DNA of 64,000 nt, from assembly GCF_022952855.1 (NCBI RefSeq), contig NZ_JALJDX010000218.1, positions 62,001-126,000 of the forward strand, written 5' to 3'. A program made the position numbers and the translations under genes. Every line of letters begins with the position of its first letter. The first letter of the stretch is position 1. This DNA is from Pseudomonas sp. RGM2987. GTDB lineage: Bacteria; Pseudomonadota; Gammaproteobacteria; Pseudomonadales; Pseudomonadaceae. Under the pieces are notes generated by a model that was given only the letters and a program-made list of their open reading frames with translations, was not told where the DNA came from and ran no database searches. Positions 54,301 to 62,300 of this stretch are shown piece after piece.

Positions 54301-57139
54301 TGTTGGCCGCAATGTTCAAATCGTTGCCCGCGTTCAATGTCGAAGCGCGACGAGTCTGTTCGATGATCTGCTGGCTGGAGCTCTGCTTGCTATTGCCGAT
54401 TTTGGCGTCGAACGTAGGTCCTGAAACGAATTGCGAGATGCCGTCCACTGCCCTCAGTGTGCTTGACGCCTTACTGACGTTGTCTTCTCCCTGACCGGCT
54501 CCATTGACGGCATCGCGGGTTCGGCCATAGTTGTGATTGACGCTCAGGCTCGCACCGTTTCGCTCACTCTCGCGTTGATGCTCAAGCAGCAGTGTTTCAC
54601 GTGCAGCGTCAATCTTGATGTTCCGTCCTGCCGTGAGGTCAACGTCGTTAAAAGCCTCAAGGTCCGAACCGGTCTGGTTGATATCTCGCTTGGCATTGAC
54701 GGCCAGATCCTGACCGGCATTGATCTGGCTGGCGGCAGCGGTTTGTTGCTCGAGCCGGTTTTTCTCTTTGGTACGGTCCACACCCGCGAAAAAATTGATG
54801 CCGTTGGCATCCGAAGACACACCGATTCCAGCCTGCTTGTTCTTTTCCCAGTCACGCTCGGAACGGCTGTTCTGTGCGGCCAGGACATTCACATCACGCC
54901 CGGCATCCAAGCTGACGTTGCCACCGGCCTTGATGCTGCTACCAATGACGTTGATATCGCGCTCGGCCTGCAAAGCGGCATCTCGCTCGGCGCTCACCTG
55001 GCTGCCCACGCTGGTGCTGCTTTGGGCTTCGCGTCCAGCCTCCTTAGCCGAAGCAAACGACAAGAACCCACCCGAAACCGAGAGCCCGGTTTTCTTCTTG
55101 TACTCCTCGGTTCTGCTGTAGGCCGTGTCATTGGCAGAAACGAGATTGATGTCGCCGTTTTTATTGACCAACCCCGCCCGCAACTCAACATCATTGCCGG
55201 CAGTGGTTTCACTGGCCCGCACACGCAGGTCATTGCCGGCGGCGATTACCACGTCGTTGCCTGCTTCCAGTTCGCTGGCGACCTGGGAAGCGGTGGTCTT
55301 CAGCTCGCTCTTGCCGCTTTTCGACAAGCCGAGGAAGCCTGATTTGGTTTTCTTGCTGTAGGCGCCGTGTTCTTCAACGCCCGACAGCACGGCGATGTCG
55401 CCCGTGCCGCCCAGCATCAGGTCGCCCTGGGCCTTGAGCTGGCTGCCCACGACTGTCACATCGCGCCCACCGTTGATGCTCATGCCGCCATTGGCGCTCT
55501 TGTGGGTGTTGACGGTCAGGTCGTGTCCGGCATCCACCACCGACGCTACGTTGGTGCTGGCGTAGCTTTCCCGCTGCTCACTTTTGCTGCGGCCAAAGGA
55601 GCCTTTGCTTTTCTTCGAATAGAACTCGGCTGTTTCGTCCTTTGCCGACAAGAGACTGATGTCGCGACTGGCATCGAGAGCAACGTTCCCGGCGCTTTTC
55701 AACTGGCTGGCGACCAGGCTCAGGTCCTGCCCCGCCGTGGCGCTGAGATCGCCGCCCGACTGAACAACCGACGACTGCTGGCGAACCAGGTCGTTGCTGC
55801 TTTTGACCCGTTTGCTCTGGGACAAGCGATGGCTTTCGTTGGCCGCGGATTCGATGGCGATATCGCGTCCGGCGCTCAGTGCCAGGCTGGTCTGGGCGAT
55901 GACATTGCTTGCAACGACCCTCAGGTCTTGCCCTGCGGCCGCCTTCAGTTCGCGGCCCACCGTTACACTAGAGCCATTCTGCGTAATAGTCTGATCCCGG
56001 TACTTGCTGCCCAGCACATTGCCATCCGACTGCTCCGCAGCAGTGATCTTCAGATCCCGAACAGCGCGCAAGGCCGTGTCGTTACCGCTCTTCAGCACCC
56101 CGCCGACATTGGCAATATCCCGCCCAGCGCCCACGCTCAGGTCATGACTCGCCTCGATCCGCGCTGCGCTATCAGCAAAATCCCGCTGCTCGGTCTTGTA
56201 ACCGGTGCTGCTGGCATGGCGGGTGATGCTCCGTTCGTTGGTCACATCTCCGGCACGGGCAACAACACTGACATCCCGCCCGGCAATAACCCCACCCGCC
56301 CGGTTGCTCAGGTCATTCCCCGCCAACGCATCCAGCCGATTCCCCGCCTCCATCAACCCACTGTTGACCAGGCTGTCGTTCGCCGTAGCAACCAGATTGC
56401 TGGACGCTCGCAGCGTCCCGGCATTCGTCAGGTTCTTACCGGCAATCAAGCTGACGTCACTGCCCTGGATCAACGCCCCATTCGCCGCCAACCGATGATT
56501 GGCATTCGCCAGGTACAACACCGGCACCAGCACTTGTTGCCCCTTCACCGTCTGGGTTTCCATCCAGACGATGTCGTGGGTCAGGGCGGCGACTTGTTCG
56601 CTGGTCAGGCTGACGCCCAAGGCCAGGTTGAGTGTGTCCTTGCTGGCGATGGCGTTGTTCATCAGGTACTTGAACATGCCGTCGTCGGAGGTCTGGCCGT
56701 CGAGGAAGCGTTGGCCGGTGCGGGCGATCACGGCCTGTTGGATCAGGCGTTGTTCGTAGAAGCCGTCGCCCAGGCGTTTGGCGGCGATGTCCGGGTCGTA
56801 GCCGAGGTTGCTCAGCAGGTAATCCGAGCTCATGAACCGGCGGATGTCGGTCAGGGCCGGGTTGGTTTCGATCAGGTATTTCTGCGGGTTGGCCTGGAAC
56901 GAGCGGTCTGGCAGGCCGCGCACTTGGCTCAGGCCGCTGCTTGAGGTCGGGGTGCCGGTGCCTTCGTTCAGGCGGAACAGGCCGTTCTGGCCGGTGGGCA
57001 GGTCGAAGCCGGGCAGGGTCACCGGGTTGACTTGTTGCTGGGCGAGGTCCGGTGGGAGCTGGCGGTTGACGGTGACGAGGGTCGAGAATTTCCCATCGGT
57101 GTCGGTGCGCGGGCCGGTGCCGACATCAGCCGATAGGGT
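51335..57139 (-). CDS. 5'-truncated CdiA-like protein with Hint domain and ParB-like toxin tip (orphan module)
   Basis: The frame is open from 57139 (just after a TAA) to TAA 51335. Its first useful start is GTG 57022, giving 1895 residues. The signal peptide and two-partner-secretion domain are missing, so it cannot be secreted on its own. Residues 1-190 are the usual FHA text (LPGFDLPTGQNGLFRLNEGT). Hemagglutinin repeats fill about 190-1400. A Hint domain is at 1592-1740 (CCFAAGTMVSTPQGDRAIET, PSHPFYVPAKRDF, ending TWVHN). The last 155 residues (DDLVQSMRTNGWKGDPVDVV, then KMPDGKLTSMDNTRIAAARE) look like a ParB-like nuclease toxin. It may serve as a reservoir for exchanging the tip of the full-length CdiA upstream. 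Confidence 0.8.
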   Translation of the reverse strand, partial: TLSADVGTGPRTDTDGKFSTLVTVNRQLPPDLAQQQVNPVTLPGFDLPTGQNGLFRLNEGTGTPTSSSGLSQVRGLPDRSFQANPQKYLIETNPALTDIRRFMSSDYLLSNLGYDPDIAAKRLGDGFYEQRLIQQAVIARTGQRFLDGQTSDDGMFKYLMNNAIASKDTLNLALGVSLTSEQVAALTHDIVWMETQTVKGQQVLVPVLYLANANHRLAANGALIQGSDVSLIAGKNLTNAGTLRASSNLVATANDSLVNSGLMEAGNRLDALAGNDLSNRAGGVIAGRDVSVVARAGDVTNERSITRHASSTGYKTEQRDFADSAARIEASHDLSVGAGRDIANVGGVLKSGNDTALRAVRDLKITAAEQSDGNVLGSKYRDQTITQNGSSVTVGRELKAAAGQDLRVVASNVIAQTSLALSAGRDIAIESAANESHRLSQSKRVKSSNDLVRQQSSVVQSGGDLSATAGQDLSLVASQLKSAGNVALDASRDISLLSAKDETAEFYSKKSKGSFGRSKSEQRESYASTNVASVVDAGHDLTVNTHKSANGGMSINGGRDVTVVGSQLKAQGDLMLGGTGDIAVLSGVEEHGAYSKKTKSGFLGLSKSGKSELKTTASQVASELEAGNDVVIAAGNDLRVRASETTAGNDVELRAGLVNKNGDINLVSANDTAYSRTEEYKKKTGLSVSGGFLSFASAKEAGREAQSSTSVGSQVSAERDAALQAERDINVIGSSIKAGGNVSLDAGRDVNVLAAQNSRSERDWEKNKQAGIGVSSDANGINFFAGVDRTKEKNRLEQQTAAASQINAGQDLAVNAKRDINQTGSDLEAFNDVDLTAGRNIKIDAARETLLLEHQRESERNGASLSVNHNYGRTRDAVNGAGQGEDNVSKASSTLRAVDGISQFVSGPTFDAKIGNSKQSSSQQIIEQTRRASTLNAGNDLNIAANNDVQVSGGQLIAGRDINIEGRDVTLDAAKGSYAEETRERQSWGGVHGGTSGGFKIGVGGSNGIASGDSEQQTSTVTSLDAARDVNLRASNDLNLIGAQVKAQRDIDLRAANNLNIRAAQNDSANDSSRKSGGGEVGLSVGSEGVGIYASVNLGKGNLERDAQRQQQAYLYAGNRLGFTSGKDTNIAGADLRGDEVIGRVGRDLNVSSLPDTGKVEGKEFDLSVTVTVGPGAGVSGSVGYGQTTGSTEWVEQQTRITGQNNVDIRTENHTQLDGALIASDTGKLKLDTGTLGFSDIAGKDKEHGYYLNVGGSYSKGGGGAQDSSQVGKGEKDKNGWSVEGWNYEKDRQQIVRATVGAGDVVVRNDAGTVVDSTQGLNRNVDNAYEITRDDEHRTDLYVSKSSVTAVLTPYETAKEWTKQLRSYDETAKRNFQQAGYDFNAAVNKIEAGLGRKMDASASAMVGVDFAEETMEALIIGGLTRAQAMKTMGSPAFQNQVLAEVGRLAGVDVKQVEQISNEIQASSSDTGARDDSGFVLPPTKVEADAQEYSLAQGILRKASSFNKYANEHEDERQAISMVVAMAQGPKGLVQLIVINAVSETKQGKALFDEVEQLNETVGKGIADEIEDYDLKKEDEDDKFLIGGGQFMASVLTGVLSKRRGSKEPTSVTVADGKGKVSNPTAEPKGPCCFAAGTMVSTPQGDRAIETLNVGDVVWSKPEKGGKPFAAAILATHQRSDQPIYRLKLKSVRHDGYERGETLLVTPSHPFYVPAKRDFIPAIDLKPGDLLQSLADGETENTSSAVESLELYAPFGKTYNLTVDIGHTFYVGELKTWVHNTGPCDLPERGGGAKGAGSATLHAADDIRFSQNSVSFNKTDRVTGTNYTYDDLVQSMRTNGWKGDPVDVVKMPDGKLTSMDNTRIAAAREAGIDVKANVRGFDDPLTPAIQEARGWQSFNTWGEAITGRINKQSGGFSTSNPHGSTEPPRISGGGK

Positions 57140-57242
57140 TTATGCCCAAGGCCATGGCGGACGACTACCCGCGATCCTCATAGAAATCCTACGCGCCCCT
57201 CAGAGACAAGCGCCTTGCAGCATCCGAAGGATGGAGTCTATA

Positions 57243-57480
57243 GTCCGCCCGTCGCCCAAATGGCGATTCAGGTTTGGCGACCTGACACTAGAGAATGCGC
57301 AAGCTGATGGCTTTTTTGCAGTCGCTTGTGCACCCGCAAAGTCGTTCTATGGCGGCTGTGCGCGGGAGACCCTAGGGTCTGCCGGTTCTCTATTGCCGGT
57401 TCGCCAACCTGCGTACAGCTGTCACCCCATCGTTTGGCGACGTTTGAGTGACGGCATCCACTTAAATAGAGAGCCAAAAC
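57243..57480 (+). promoter_or_regulatory. Long conserved leader of the DUF3077 gene, copy 2
   Basis: It is identical or nearly so to 48187-48424 across about 238 non-coding bases, including the TTTGGCGA blocks and AGACCCTAGGGTCT. The coding part carries a few silent changes while the leader shows none that I can find, which suggests the leader is under at least as strong constraint. Confidence 0.45.
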
Positions 57481-57753
57481 ATGAACCGATATATGCCCAT
57501 CACCGGCATCGACATTACCCCAGCAACCCTGCTGATCGACACCGAAGCCCCACTCGACGTCCTCTTCGAAACCGCCGACTACCGCATCCGCACCGTGACG
57601 CAGCTACTGGAAAACATCGCCTTCCGCTCGGATATGAGCTCCGATACCTTGGTGCTTTCCGACTTTTGCAAATTGCTCACGATATCGCTACGCGATGGGT
57701 GTGATGTGATGGATGTGCTTGGGAGACGCTTGCGGGCGCAGGCAGCGGAGTGA
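57481..57753 (+). CDS. DUF3077-type small protein, copy 2
   Basis: The product has 90 residues, identical in sequence to copy 1 at 48425-48697. Base differences between the copies (for example GTGACG/GTGACA, GCAGCG/GCTGCG) are silent, and the stop differs (TGA here, TAA there). ATG 57481 has the same upstream AGAGAGCC. A bidirectional terminator separates it from the convergent lipoprotein gene. The role is unknown. Confidence 0.75.
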   Translation: MNRYMPITGIDITPATLLIDTEAPLDVLFETADYRIRTVTQLLENIAFRSDMSSDTLVLSDFCKLLTISLRDGCDVMDVLGRRLRAQAAE

Positions 57754-57756
57754 AGA

Positions 57757-57784
57757 AAACGGGCGGCTTGTGGGCCGCCCGTTT
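57757..57784. terminator. Bidirectional terminator
   Basis: AAACGGGCGGC-TTGTGG-GCCGCCCGTTT is a perfect 11-bp stem with A and T tracts on its two sides. It serves the DUF3077 gene and the convergent lipoprotein gene. Confidence 0.85.
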
Positions 57785-57801
57785 CGCGCTCACAAATCGA
57801 A

Positions 57802-58377
57802 TCAGAGGCCAGATGCGCTCGGGACGGGAATACGCTCCTGCGGCTGCGTGACATCGTAGACATGCTGCTCACAACCTGCCCCGATGATCACGAACTCCAC
57901 CAGGTAAACCTTTTGCTTCTCCGGCTTGAAGGTAGAAATCATCGGGCCACACGCATAAACAACCCGCTCGGTATAGCGATAGTAGTTCGAATCGTAGACC
58001 CGCGACTCACCGATCACTTCAACTGTCTGCCCAGGATCAACCTGCATTTCCAACTGGGGGAAGCGTTTGACGGCTGCGCTGTTGGTCACCTCGTTCATTT
58101 TGGCGATCCAGCCGAATACCTTGCCACGGCCGGAGTCAACTACTGTCCCCAATATCTCGGCACGCTGATCAGTGTCAGAACTGCGCCGCACGGAAAACTG
58201 CACGGGGTGAGGGAACCCTGTCGACTTCATGATGACCTTGGCATGATCCGCGTCAGCCACGACCTTGGTTTGCTGCAACTGGACACCGTCCTTGAGCAGG
58301 CTTGGTGAAGAGTCTCTGACGTTTGAATGACAGCCTGCCAGAGCCACGGCTAGAACTATAAATATGATTTTCTTCAT
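57802..58377 (-). CDS. Putative lipoprotein
   Basis: The product has 191 residues from ATG 58377. The longer upstream frame is rejected because this start gives a lipoprotein signal, MKKIIFIVLAVALAGC, with lipobox LAGC and lipidated Cys16. The mature protein has several strands (GQTVEVIGESRVYDSNYYRY, KVYLVEFVIIGAGCEQHVYD) and two further cysteines. With Asn or His absent and Asp lacking at +2 (CHS), it should go to the outer membrane. It lies between the immunity gene of the full CdiA and the DUF3077 copy. The family is not recognised. A role as an accessory of the toxin system is only positional. Confidence 0.75.
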   Translation of the reverse strand: MKKIIFIVLAVALAGCHSNVRDSSPSLLKDGVQLQQTKVVADADHAKVIMKSTGFPHPVQFSVRRSSDTDQRAEILGTVVDSGRGKVFGWIAKMNEVTNSAAVKRFPQLEMQVDPGQTVEVIGESRVYDSNYYRYTERVVYACGPMISTFKPEKQKVYLVEFVIIGAGCEQHVYDVTQPQERIPVPSASGL

Positions 58378-58467
58378 GATTACTTCCCTGCAAAACTTGA
58401 AAATCAGAGGACCGTGGAATATGTACAGCGATGCTAGAACAAGGTGCAAGTTTTCAAAATCTTGTTA

Positions 58468-58773
58468 TTAATGAAAGCAGAGCCTAGCCTGACCTACCTG
58501 ACTGTGTCGAACTACGAACGATAAAACGAAGACCTCAGGCCTCCCCTTACTGACCAAATCACGTCGATCAGCAAGGGCAGATATCAGGAAACAAGGCATG
58601 CCAAACACATTGAGCAAGCGCCATTCAAATTCACCCCCTTTCATCCATCTAAGAAATTTACTACTTGCGAATGCCCTCATTTTATCTGCGAATTCCAAAT
58701 TAACTAGCCATTCGAAAAAATCGTGATCTGACCGTTTTCTCCTTAAAGTCTTCTTTGCGCAAAAAAACAACAA
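58468..58773 (-). CDS. Doubtful hypothetical frame in AT-rich DNA
   Basis: An open frame of 101 codons without a convincing start: TTG at the 5' end, ATG 58680 inside. The text RSDHDFFEWLVNLEFADKMR and GGEFEWRLLNVFGMPCFLIS looks partly protein-like, and the DNA is low in GC as in immunity genes. It could be a decayed toxin tip or immunity gene left from earlier exchanges at the cdiA 3' end. I see no recognised motif. Confidence 0.25.
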   Translation of the reverse strand: MLFFCAKKTLRRKRSDHDFFEWLVNLEFADKMRAFASSKFLRWMKGGEFEWRLLNVFGMPCFLISALADRRDLVSKGRPEVFVLSFVVRHSQVGQARLCFH

Positions 58774-58856
58774 AATACCAACTTATGCAACAGGGTTAAC
58801 ATGCCAATTTTTTCTTGTAAAAAAATACGCTCAAGAAACACAATTTATGCTCCCAT

Positions 58857-59312
58857 CTATTTTCTTACCAGCTTCTTTTCGATTTCTTGTTTCAAGAAAC
58901 GCGGTACAGGTGTATCCACATAGCACTGAGCCATTTCAAATGGATCAACAACCCGGGCAACAACTCCATCAAACGAAAAATCTCCAACCACATACTTAGC
59001 AAATGTTGGTGACGATGGATCTTTATCAACCAACCAGAGGCCGTCGTAGAGACACACTAGGTATTCCCCAATGTAATACCCCATGCGAGTGATGAGCCAA
59101 ACCCTATTCTCTTCACTGATAACAGCGTTCATAAAGCCACTATCCAACGTAGACAGAAATTTTTCAGGCCGATTCAGCACTTCGTGTGGTTCATCAAACC
59201 CCAAGCTCTTACAAAAATCATGAAGTACCGGCATGCGTTCCGCTTTGAACAAATCAAATCCAGCGACACGTCGTGCTAGTAGACTTCCCGGTGTTTCGCC
59301 AGCTTTAACCAT
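58857..59312 (-). CDS. Immunity protein for the CdiA toxin
   Basis: The product has 151 residues. ATG 59312 follows GAGGTGTG and is preferred to the TTG at 59327. It starts 16 nt after the CdiA stop on the same strand. The text NAVISEENRVWLITRMGYYI, GEYLVCLYDGLWLVDKDPSS then a late DPFEMAQCYVDTPVPRFLKQ has the layout of immunity proteins found behind polymorphic toxins in pseudomonads (GxYxGE..., DPF...YVDTP). It should bind the nuclease tip of the preceding protein and protect the producer. The exact immunity family is not named. Confidence 0.7.
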   Translation of the reverse strand: MVKAGETPGSLLARRVAGFDLFKAERMPVLHDFCKSLGFDEPHEVLNRPEKFLSTLDSGFMNAVISEENRVWLITRMGYYIGEYLVCLYDGLWLVDKDPSSPTFAKYVVGDFSFDGVVARVVDPFEMAQCYVDTPVPRFLKQEIEKKLVRK

Positions 59313-59327
59313 CACACACCTCAACAA

Positions 59328-62300
59328 TCACTTGTGAATAATTATATCAATTTTGTTCAGCTGCAGAATTCTCGAGAGTTCTTTCGCGGGTGGTGCTTCT
59401 AAAAATATCCATTTTGGCTCATAACCCTTAACGGCATCTCGAAGATAAAGATCTTTCTCGATCTGGGCGTAGATTTTTTCAGAGAGCGGTACTTCATTCA
59501 GGTTTCCCGTAGAGCTTATAACCCGCTGGTACGTCTTAACCTCATTTGCGGCAATAGTGCCATTGGGCATATCTACAGGAGCATCGACATAGCGCCCGCC
59601 GGTACCTGGGACCGGATAGTATCGTTGACCTGTCGACCCGTAAAGCTCTTGAACGTAAGTTTCTCCGGCCTCCCATTTCTCCCGACCACTCAGATTGCGA
59701 ACATCGTCCAGTGTAAAGGTTTTCGCCCCGCTGTCGGTTAACATTAATGGCTGAGCGATATTTTTATTGTACGATTTAATTGAGCTAGCACCACTAGGCT
59801 CAACTATTTTCATGACATCATCACTAACCGTAACTACACTTCCCTTAGGAACGATAACACCTGTGTTAAGCGTAAAGTCCTCCGAAAGACGCACAGTAGT
59901 ATTCAGTTGGATAAATCGGCTTTCAACAAACTGCGCTTGGCCATTAAGCGTAAAGTTCTGCTCATTAAATGACCCACGACTAGGCGTTAAGCCTTTTGCC
60001 CCAACATCAACACCCGCCTCCGCCTCCAATCCTGCCGCTTTTTTAACAGCCATTCTCTCCAAGACTGTCTCAAGCACCGTCTTCGCAGCCCTGGCACCAG
60101 GCATAACCAGCATCGCCGCATCCAGTTCCGGCGAAATGGTTACGATTCCTTTCCCGGCCAAAACCGACAGTCTCTGCGCAGCTGCCTCTACATTCGAGTC
60201 ATAGCTCGACAGCTTTGTAAGTTCACCTGAATGCTGACTTGTCTGTTCCTGCCCGTACTGACGCCATTGCTCGTACACAGCTCCGGGACCATACAACCCC
60301 GCCGCGTTGAACAGTGTTGAGTCATTGAATTGCTTCTCGGTTGCGGCGAATGCAAAAACTTTTTCGCCATTCGCGATAATTTGACTTCCGTTGCTCCACG
60401 TCAGCGGGATTTTCTGTGCCGCCAATTGAGCGACAACGCCTTTGGCGATATTTAGATCCTCAGTGAAACGCTGGGATTCCGGGTCATTTCCTTGAGACTG
60501 CTGAAACAATGCCTCCAATCGTGCAGCGTCAGCCGCATCGACGCTGCCACCCGCCGCGATCATCAACAGATCTATCCAGCGAGAACTCGAACCTGATTGG
60601 CCTAAGGTTTTCTCCAGTTCCTCAGCTTTTTTCTCCAGAACAGGGATTTCTTGCTGCTTGTGCAACTGTCGGTTAAAGGCCTCAACGCCATTAGCCGTGC
60701 CTCCCGCCACGACCGAGCCGCTAGTGCCCTTATTCGATCCAACCGTCGCCCCGACCCCCGCCGCAATCAGCGAAGCAAGGGTATCTTGGTCGGCATCCGT
60801 CATTGCCGTGCCGCTTAGGGCTTTGCCAATGTAGGGCATCAGCGCTGCTGACGTGCCAGCCCCAAGCGCACCGCTTTGCACATTGCCACTGGAAAGCCCT
60901 ATCGCAGCCCCAGCCAATGCATGCAGCATCACCCGCGCCGCGCCACCCTCCGCCCAAGCGGCTCTGGTAGCTGCATCCGATTTCGGGTCGGTCGCACGCG
61001 CTTGGGCGTAATCACCAATTTTGTGGAAGATATCGCTGGAGGCGGTATTTGCAACGATACCAACCGCAGTCGCCCCCGTAGCGCCACCCAGCCCCGCGGC
61101 AATCAATCCTGAAGCAATGTCTGCCATCAGTTTCTTGTCACCGCCAACCTGCCAACGCGCCGCTTCTACACTGGCAACCTCAGCCGCCCGAGCTGCTGAT
61201 TCGGCACCCGGCGAGCCAGCGTCTGCTTGTGCTTTTGCCTCCTGTCCGAGCTTTTTAGCCTCATCGGCCTTAGCCTTCGCCACCGTGCTGATAACGCCAC
61301 TGGCCAGTTGCGCCGAGCTTTGAATCAGGTCGATACGCTCCTGCATGGCTTCTTCATCGGGCTTGTCCAGCTTCTGATTGGCATTGGCCGTATCACGATT
61401 GAGCCCCACCAGGTCGTTAGCGCCCTCGGGGTTACGAACAACGATCGTGCCTTCGCTGACAGCACTACGGGTGTAGCTATGGTCATCCTCCTTGAGCGCG
61501 ACTGGAATACTGCCACCCAATGAAGGACCGCCACCGGTACTGCCCGAGATGGCTATACCCGCAGACTGACTCTTGATCTCACTGGTGTTCTTGATGTCAC
61601 TGACACTCAAACGATCCGTGCTGAGACGGTTTTTGTCCGCTGACGCTTCGCTGGCAATCACAGCGCCCTGCAAGGTCGTGGTTTTGCCCACATTGATGTC
61701 GTAGCCGCCAGCGCCGGCAAACAGCCCGCTCTGGTCGGTCACGGCTTGGTAATTGCTGTTCATTTTGGCGGCGGCAGCATTTACCGATCCCGCCACCATG
61801 GAGCCGTAGCAGAATGGCGGAACGCAGATGCTCGCACCGAACCCGCCACTGCTTTGCTTGCTCTTCGACGACTCAGTGTCCTGACGAGAAAGGATATTCA
61901 AATTGCCGCCAATCGACGCCTTGATGGTATCCGCCCGGACCTGCGCACCCTCTAGAGTGGTGTCGCGACCGCTTTGCAACAACAGTAATCCGGTATCCAG
62001 CGTGGTATTGACCTGGGTAACTGATTTGCCATTACCCATGTTTTTGGCACCTTGGGCCCCCAGGTCCAAGGTAAAACCGTTCTGCTCACCAATGTTGAAG
62101 CTGGCACCAATGGCCGTTTTGTTGCTGGAACCGTCGTTTTTGCGGTCGACGGTGTCCTGGGCGCTTTGCAGCAGCACATCATTTTTTGCCAGCAACAACG
62201 TGTTAGCAGCCTTCAGGCTACTACCGGTTATCTGGACATCACCCAGGGTCCCCGCCGCTTCCCCAGTGGCGACAATTGATAGCTCCTGACCCGCGTTAAG

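Larger units (their letters stand above)
57177..57757 (+). repeat. Duplicated unit, copy 2 (leader plus DUF3077 gene)
   Basis: Direct copy of 48119-48701. It sits between the two CdiA modules, only about 40 bases from the truncated end of the orphan one. Recombination between such copies could delete or amplify the module in between. Confidence 0.9.

Noticed and set aside
55367..56944. Plus-strand frame of 525 codons
   Set aside because: Lies wholly antisense to the CdiA repeat region. Long open shadow frames are expected there from repeat codon bias, and there is no domain or RBS.
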